This document shows, in pieces, positions 7,295 through 11,237 of a DNA stretch of 11,237 nt (position 1 is its first letter; each line of letters opens with the position of its first letter). Below the pieces are notes generated by a model that made no database searches, was not told the origin of the DNA, and worked only from the letters and a program-made list of their open reading frames with translations. The position numbers were made by a program, and so were the translations under genes. Source of the DNA: an uncultured Sinobacteraceae bacterium (lineage in GTDB: Bacteria > Pseudomonadota > Gammaproteobacteria > Steroidobacterales > Steroidobacteraceae); the NCBI GenBank assembly GCA_937902995.1, contig CALEKY010000153.1, forward strand, positions 1-11,237, written 5' to 3'.

Positions 7295-8221
7295 TCAGGC
7301 ATTCGACTGACGGACGATCAAGACCGAACAAGGCGCGTGGCGCGCAACCTGTAACGCGACGCTGCCGAGCGGCCACCCTGCAGGGCTCTTGATGCCGCGC
7401 GAACCGAGGACGATCAAGCGTGCCTCGACGCGCCTCGCCTCCTCGATGATGGCGGCTGCCGGTCGACCGCGCACTGCGCGCGCTTGCGGCCGCACGCCCG
7501 GACGCGCGAGCCAGGTCTTCGCGGTCCGCGCCCAATGTACTGCGGTCTGATCCAGTTGCTCGAGCAGCCGTCTGCGATCGGCGGAATCCATCCCGGCCAA
7601 CGCTGCACGATCCGGTCCGTCTGCCACCGACACTGCGAACGGTTGGAGGTGAGGTGCGTCGAACATTTCGTAGAACGTTCGTGCAGCCGATTCCGTGCGC
7701 GAAGATCCGTCGACGGCGAATATGGCATTGAAGGGCCGCATTCGGCTCGTGGTCTGCTTCTTCCTCCGCAGCTCGCGTTCGCGCACGAGAAGAACGTGTG
7801 CGGCCGTATCCTGTTCCAACACTGCAAGCGCCACGCTGCCCAGTGGGAGCGCCGGCGTGTCGCTCCGCCCTTTCGCGCCGGCGACGACGATATCGTAACG
7901 TCCTTTGACCGCAAGCGCCGGAACGACCTGGGTAGGCAGACCTCGCCGCACGAGTGTGCCCACTTTGAAGCCCTGCGCTTCGAGACGCTCGACCGCTCGA
8001 TCGAGCCACGCACGAACGTCTGCAGGAACACGCACGACGTTCCTTTGATGTCTCGGGAATGCTTCTTCCTGGCGCTTCGGGAGCTCGCGGCCTGCTGTCG
8101 CTACGGCCGGAAGCACGTGTACGACGTCCACTCGCCTCCCAGGGTGCGCAAGATATGCGCACACGAAGCGCGTCGCTGCAAGCGAGTATCGAGAGCCATC
8201 GATGGCTAGCAAGATCTTCAT
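7295..8221 (-). CDS. Tandem universal stress protein (two UspA domains)
   Basis: 308 aa, consisting of two Usp domains in one chain (about residues 1-147 and 162-304). Both keep the nucleotide-binding signature G-x2-G-x9-G-S: Gly115, Gly118, Gly128-Ser129 in the first and Gly273, Gly276, Gly286-Ser287 in the second. Both also keep the Asp of the first strand (LLAIDGS, IFAVDGS). It is therefore predicted to bind ATP, as tandem Usps of the UspE type or their ATP-binding relatives do; the cellular role of such proteins is generally stress survival, with no defined reaction. A basic linker (ELRRKKQ) joins the domains. The gene lies between archease and rtcB on the same strand, 37 bp before rtcB and 159 bp after archease. 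The ATG lacks a strong ribosome site. Confidence 0.93.
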   Translation of the reverse strand: MKILLAIDGSRYSLAATRFVCAYLAHPGRRVDVVHVLPAVATAGRELPKRQEEAFPRHQRNVVRVPADVRAWLDRAVERLEAQGFKVGTLVRRGLPTQVVPALAVKGRYDIVVAGAKGRSDTPALPLGSVALAVLEQDTAAHVLLVRERELRRKKQTTSRMRPFNAIFAVDGSSRTESAARTFYEMFDAPHLQPFAVSVADGPDRAALAGMDSADRRRLLEQLDQTAVHWARTAKTWLARPGVRPQARAVRGRPAAAIIEEARRVEARLIVLGSRGIKSPAGWPLGSVALQVARHAPCSVLIVRQSNA

Positions 8222-8256
8222 TTAGCAGCAAATTCGATGCGCACTATCAGCTTCTT

Positions 8257-8285
8257 ATTGAAGGCTCGACGAACAGCTGCGACAA
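8257..8285 (-). promoter_or_regulatory. Weak candidate sigma-70 promoter for usp-rtcB
   Basis: On the minus strand TTGTCG (8285-8280) is separated by exactly 17 nt from TTCAAT (8262-8257), each 4/6 to the consensus boxes, about 35 nt before the usp ATG. Such matches occur by chance, so this is only a candidate, but the 159-bp gap after archease leaves room for a separate promoter. Confidence 0.25.
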
Positions 8286-8358
8286 CCTGAGGTATCCCCT
8301 ATTGAGCACGCATAGTTGGCATCTCGGAAAGCACGCATGCTCGCGCTGTGAAAGTGCG

Positions 8359-8372
8359 CGCAGACGTCTGCG
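8359..8372. promoter_or_regulatory. Perfect 14-bp palindrome between archease and usp
   Basis: CGCAGACGTCTGCG is its own reverse complement and begins about 8 bases past the archease stop codon. After one mismatch on each side two further pairs form. With no loop it is poorly suited to a terminator and could be a dimeric regulator site. The AGACGTC half recurs at 8383-8389 inside the end of archease. Confidence 0.3.
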
Positions 8373-8380
8373 AGCGAAAG

Positions 8381-8818
8381 TCAGACGTCGACGACGGTCT
8401 GCGCAACCCAGTGCGACGATTCGTTTGCAACGCGTAAGCCCGTAAAGGTCGCGCCTTTGACTTCGACCGCCGGATGATGGCGCCGCGCATCGACGCGTTC
8501 TCCCCACGCGTCGGCTCGCAGACGATCCCCTTCGATGCTCACGGCGAATTTGCCAAAGATCATGTGTCGAACAGCCATCTCGTATACGAGGCTGTTCAAC
8601 CATTCTGCGAAGAGCAGCTCGACGTCAGGCGCGGTGCACTCGAGCGTCACTCGTTCGCGGGACTCGATAGTCGATGGATCGGTGATGAGTGCCGTCATGG
8701 CAATCGCGCCCTGCTCGAACGCCTCTGCGAGGCTGGAACCGATGCCCCGCACCCCCATGTCCGCTTCGTGCGGAAAGTGTTCCCAACGCGGCACGCTTGT
8801 ATGACCGGCAGCTTCCAT
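8381..8818 (-). CDS. Archease, RtcB activator
   Basis: 145 aa from the ATG at 8818. Archease is a small acidic metal-binding protein that accelerates RtcB guanylylation and gives it multiple turnover. Family blocks seen are WEHFPHEADMGVRG near the N-terminus with the conserved acidic Asp20, VELLFAEWLNSLVYEM, AWGE, HPAVEVKGATFTGL, and the C-terminal VVDV with Asp144. Length is typical (about 140 aa). A TTG directly upstream (8821) would add one residue; the ATG is preferred, although neither has a clear Shine-Dalgarno. It lies upstream of usp and rtcB on the same strand, consistent with functional linkage to RtcB. The 175 bp between it and the kinase-like gene holds no recognisable feature beyond a weak 5-bp stem. 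Confidence 0.93.
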   Translation of the reverse strand: MEAAGHTSVPRWEHFPHEADMGVRGIGSSLAEAFEQGAIAMTALITDPSTIESRERVTLECTAPDVELLFAEWLNSLVYEMAVRHMIFGKFAVSIEGDRLRADAWGERVDARRHHPAVEVKGATFTGLRVANESSHWVAQTVVDV

Positions 8819-8996
8819 CAAAGCACTGCAATTGCGACGCGGACCTTGGTCTCGAGTGTCCCGCAGGTGAAGGCGGCGTTGAACGAGGACATTCCCGTAG
8901 CACCGAAACGCGACCAGCGACCGCTCATAAGGTCTCGAGACGGGTTCTAGCCGCTAACCGCAAGCGACCCGAATCGAACGTGTCGGAGCACGTCGA

Positions 8997-10070
8997 TCAT
9001 GTACGACCGCCGCGCCGCACCTCGCCATCCAATACTCGGATTGCGTACCGTCGAGCGCGCTGCAAGTAGTCCTCCGCTTTCTCAGGCCAGTTATTGCGTT
9101 TTCCGTAGTCGGGGTCGCGTACGTTCCACGCCATCAGCTTGGCGCGCACGACAGCGCGACGGCTGCGGTAGAAATCGAGCAGTTGCGTCGTAATCGGGTC
9201 GTTCGATTCGCCACGATAGACGCTCAAGATTTCTTCTGCCGGCGAGCCGTCGCCGAGACGCTCGCATTCGACCGACAAGAATGCCAGCTCCTCGCCCGGG
9301 TCGAGCGCGCGCAAATCCAAAGAGAATTCGAGACAATCGATGATGCAGGGCGGATCGGTCAGACAGATGTGCTCCGGGCGTAGGTCGCCGTGACCTTCGA
9401 CGATGCGCCGCTCTCGTGCGCGCTGCATCAACTGCGGTTCGACTCTGTCGCAGGCAGCGATTTGCGCGGCCGCGACTGACTCGACGAGTCTTGCATCAAG
9501 GCGAAGATCCTGGGCGAGCAACTCGGCGCGATCCTGCTCGATCTGCGAACGTATGCGTGCCGCGTAATCGCGCGGCTCGAGCTCCACGCTCTGCTGCTCG
9601 CGGTAGAAGCCCGCCAGCAAACGTCCCACCGCGTCCAATCGCCCCGCGGGAGCTCGATTTTCAGCGATCGCGCGGTCGAGCATCTGTTCCGACGGCAAAC
9701 GTCGCATTTTCACGAGCCAATCAACGACGACTCCGTCGCCGCCGATGCGAAGCGTGCCTTCCGTATTCATCTTCAACGGCACGACATCGAGGTAAACGTC
9801 CCGCGCCAACCGCCGATTGAGGCGCAGCTCCTCTGAGCAATTGTGGTGCCGCAACGCCACATCGGAGAGATCCAGATCCGGCATGCGCATCGGTTTCTTG
9901 AGCTTGTATGCGTGATCGTCGGTGAGAAAGACCCACGCATGATGCGTTTCGATCGCGCTTACGGTTGCGGTCCGTTCGTCGTAGGCGAGCGGTGAGCGAA
10001 GCGCGGAAACTTTGGCCTCCGAACTGATGGCGGCAAGATTCGATTCGTCATTCGCTTCGGGAGCAATCAC
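8997..10070 (-). CDS. COG2187-type phosphotransferase/kinase-like protein, single domain
   Basis: 357 aa with the aminoglycoside-phosphotransferase/kinase-like fold of the COG2187 family. Seen: an N-terminal lobe with YKLKKP (Lys56, Lys58 or Lys59 as candidate ATP lysine), the catalytic-loop motif HGDL (His227, Asp229), the metal-binding IIDCLEF (Asp245) and a following DPGEELAFLSVE helix. The position normally held by Asn in HGDxxxxN is His234 here (HGDLRPEH). Many COG2187 proteins are about 500 aa because an AAA_33/zeta-like P-loop kinase domain follows; here the chain ends after the first domain and no Walker A is present. The substrate is unknown, and resistance to aminoglycosides should not be assumed. 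Start is a GTG with no clear ribosome site, immediately after a heptamer repeat. It is upstream of archease by 178 bp on the same strand and could be in the same transcript. Confidence 0.85.
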   Translation of the reverse strand: MIAPEANDESNLAAISSEAKVSALRSPLAYDERTATVSAIETHHAWVFLTDDHAYKLKKPMRMPDLDLSDVALRHHNCSEELRLNRRLARDVYLDVVPLKMNTEGTLRIGGDGVVVDWLVKMRRLPSEQMLDRAIAENRAPAGRLDAVGRLLAGFYREQQSVELEPRDYAARIRSQIEQDRAELLAQDLRLDARLVESVAAAQIAACDRVEPQLMQRARERRIVEGHGDLRPEHICLTDPPCIIDCLEFSLDLRALDPGEELAFLSVECERLGDGSPAEEILSVYRGESNDPITTQLLDFYRSRRAVVRAKLMAWNVRDPDYGKRNNWPEKAEDYLQRARRYAIRVLDGEVRRGGRT

Positions 10071-10089
10071 AACGCGAGGCTACAGCGCG

Positions 10090-10117
10090 AATTGAGAATT
10101 GAGAATGGACAATTGAG
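10090..10117. repeat. Heptanucleotide repeat AATTGAG x4
   Basis: Four units in register: AATTGAG, AATTGAG, AATGGAC, AATTGAG. The reverse complement (CTCAATT) matches the units at about 1114-1121 in the first repeat, so the two loci share a unit family. The repeat lies 20 bp upstream of the kinase-like gene start. Heptamer phasing may continue weakly to about 10131. Confidence 0.7.
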
Positions 10118-10208
10118 ACTTGGTTGAACTGGGGTGGCGCACGTTGTGCGCGGACCAGCACTCCCCTCACCGGCACGCTTCGCTCTGCACTGCCTTGACG
10201 TGCAGGGG

Positions 10209-10250
10209 TTTAGCCCCGAGCCCTTGCTGTCGCCTGTAGCCTGTAGCCTA
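10209..10250. repeat. Heptanucleotide repeat ending at the rimI stop
   Basis: Six 7-mers in phase: TTTAGCC, CCGAGCC, CTTGCTG, TCGCCTG, TAGCCTG, TAGCCTA. The last three are near-identical and the final three bases are the rimI stop codon (TAG on the minus strand). CCGAGCC also occurs in the 3541-3701 tract. It lies directly downstream of rimI, in the 177-bp gap before the kinase-like gene. Confidence 0.55.
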
Positions 10251-10736
10251 TTTCGTCGGCTCCAGCACCAACTTGTACACCAGCGCATCCTCGCGCCCGC
10301 CCGGTGCTTGGTAATAGCCTTTGCGCAAGCCGACGCGCGTAAAGCCTAGATGCTCGTACAAGCGGATTGCGATGGTGTTCGACGGCCGCACTTCCAAGAA
10401 CACTTCCTGCATTTGCAGCTCGCGCGCACGGTTGAGCAGATATTCCATCAACCGCCGACCGATGCCGGCGGATCGCAGATCGCTGCGCACGCAGATATTG
10501 AGAATGTGCGCCTCTCCGGCGCCGCAAGACATGATGCCGTAGCCGCCGATCTCCCCGGCCGCTTCGATCACGCGGCAGAAATAGCCCACTCGCACGCAGT
10601 CGCGAAACACGCCCTCGCTCCACGGGAACGCGTACGAGGCGCGCTCGACCATGGCGACGGCCGGAACGTCCGCCAGGCTCATCGGTCGGAAGCGCACGCT
10701 TTGGAAAATTTTCGAGCGATCGAGCTCTGCACTCAC
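10248..10736 (-). CDS. rimI: Ribosomal protein S18-alanine N-acetyltransferase RimI
   Basis: 162-aa GNAT acetyltransferase predicted to acetylate the N-terminal alanine of ribosomal protein S18 using acetyl-CoA. Seen: the FPWSEGVFRDC block typical of RimI (about 37-47), the acetyl-CoA pyrophosphate loop RSAGIG (88-93), FLEVRPSN with the candidate catalytic Glu115, LYEHLGF with candidate proton-donor Tyr127, and the C-terminal GYYQ..GREDALVYKL signature. Length is close to the usual 150-160 aa. Start is a GTG whose bases overlap the TGA of the upstream uracil-DNA glycosylase (GTGA), which implies translational coupling and fixes this start well. The RimI/UDG pairing is recurrent in proteobacteria, often with tsaB, which is not seen here. 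Confidence 0.93.
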   Translation of the reverse strand: MSAELDRSKIFQSVRFRPMSLADVPAVAMVERASYAFPWSEGVFRDCVRVGYFCRVIEAAGEIGGYGIMSCGAGEAHILNICVRSDLRSAGIGRRLMEYLLNRARELQMQEVFLEVRPSNTIAIRLYEHLGFTRVGLRKGYYQAPGGREDALVYKLVLEPTK

Positions 10737-11237
10737 GTCGAGGTGCCTCCCAGCCGCTCGAATGTCTGCATCGCCAACACGAGGTCACTCCACGCCTTGC
10801 GCTTTTCCGCCGGGCTGCGCAGCAGGTAGGCCGGATGGTACGTGACGACCATCGGTCGCGGCTGTCCGCCGGGCAGCAATGCCGGCAGATGGTGCAGCTT
10901 CCCGCGCAATTTACCAATCGGAGTATCCGTACCCAGCAGCGTCTGTGCCGCAATGCGCCCGACGCACAGAATGAGCTTCGGATTCACGAGCTCGATCTGC
11001 CGGTACAAGTACGGAATACACTCGCGAACCTCCTCCGGGCGCGGATCGCGATTATTGGGCGGCCGCGATTTGAGGATGTTGGCGATATACACCTCTTCGC
11101 GGGCCAGACCGATGGCCTTCAGCATCGAGTTCAAGAGCTGACCCGCCCGCCCGACGAACGGCTCGCCTTGGCGATCTTCGTCTGCGCCGGGCGCCTCGCC
11201 GATGACCATCCACTCGGCCTGGCGATTGCCGACGCCG
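10733..11237 (-). CDS. Uracil-DNA glycosylase, family 4 (Fe-S type), 5' end outside window
   Basis: C-terminal part of a [4Fe-4S] uracil-DNA glycosylase that removes uracil from DNA to start base-excision repair. The frame continues past the ATG at 11209 to the window edge, reading VGNRQAEW just before WMVIGEAPG, which is family sequence, so the gene is truncated by the window rather than starting at that ATG. Numbering from that Met, motif A GEAPG (4-8), GEPFVGRAGQLL (15-26), NILKSRPPNNR (44-54) and motif B HPAYLLR (His125) are clear. Cys64 and Cys82 are 17 residues apart, matching the second cysteine pair of the cluster; the first pair should lie in the missing N-terminus. Its stop overlaps the rimI start by 4 bp. 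Confidence 0.93.
   Translation of the reverse strand, partial: GVGNRQAEWMVIGEAPGADEDRQGEPFVGRAGQLLNSMLKAIGLAREEVYIANILKSRPPNNRDPRPEEVRECIPYLYRQIELVNPKLILCVGRIAAQTLLGTDTPIGKLRGKLHHLPALLPGGQPRPMVVTYHPAYLLRSPAEKRKAWSDLVLAMQTFERLGGTST

Noticed and set aside
7484..8209. 241-aa frame antisense to usp
   Set aside because: Lies over both intact Usp domains; it is a shadow frame.
6834..8231. 465-aa minus-strand frame spanning rtcB and usp
   Set aside because: Out of frame with both recognised genes, very Arg/Ser-rich, no domain seen.
8848..8939. GGTCTCGAG occurring twice 83 bp apart upstream of archease
   Set aside because: Short, partly palindromic word with no further flanking similarity; chance is likely.
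8978..8993. Small hairpin ACGTG/CACGT just after the kinase-like gene as a terminator
   Set aside because: Only 5 bp, no T tract on the minus strand; below what I would call a terminator.
8997..10070. Aminoglycoside resistance gene
   Set aside because: Motifs fit COG2187 proteins of unknown substrate rather than a known APH resistance enzyme.

Overview
The window is an 11.2 kb stretch of GC-rich chromosome with ordinary bacterial gene density. The RimI and Fe-S uracil-DNA glycosylase genes overlapping by 4 bp, together with the protein families present, suggest a gamma- or possibly betaproteobacterium. No rRNA, tRNA, transposase, integrase or CRISPR array is visible, so this call rests on gene content alone.

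Layout. A plus-strand nicotinamidase fused to a DUF302 domain (4-1086; its 5' end may lie outside the window) converges on a solitary, divergent GroEL (1133-2749, minus). Upstream of groEL on the same strand is a small lipoprotein with a His/Trp-rich patch (2955-3437). A divergent intergenic region follows (3438-3776), then a membrane AAA+ protease of the FtsH family (3777-5714, plus). FtsH converges on a minus-strand run of archease (8381-8818), a tandem universal stress protein (7295-8221) and the RNA ligase RtcB (5825-7255), with a hairpin terminator at 5771-5790 between the convergent ends. Further upstream on the minus strand are a COG2187-type phosphotransferase/kinase-like gene (8997-10070), then rimI (10248-10736) and a 5'-truncated family-4 uracil-DNA glycosylase (10733-11237).

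Function. Apart from the rimI/udg pair, which looks like core genome, the content reads as a stress and repair island: protein folding (GroEL), membrane proteolysis (FtsH), RNA repair (RtcB with its activator archease), ATP-binding stress proteins (tandem Usp), NAD salvage (nicotinamidase) and an envelope lipoprotein. That they form one physiological module is an inference from proximity.

The most unusual non-coding signal is degenerate heptanucleotide tandem repeats in four intergenic patches (1087-1135, 3541-3701, 10090-10117, 10209-10250). The base content differs completely between patches (GGGAAAA/TCTCAAT, TGAAGGC/CCCGTGC, AATTGAG, TAGCCTG), but all share a 7-nt period. Two of them run exactly into the stop codon of a gene. 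They resemble in principle the heptameric STRR repeats described in cyanobacteria.
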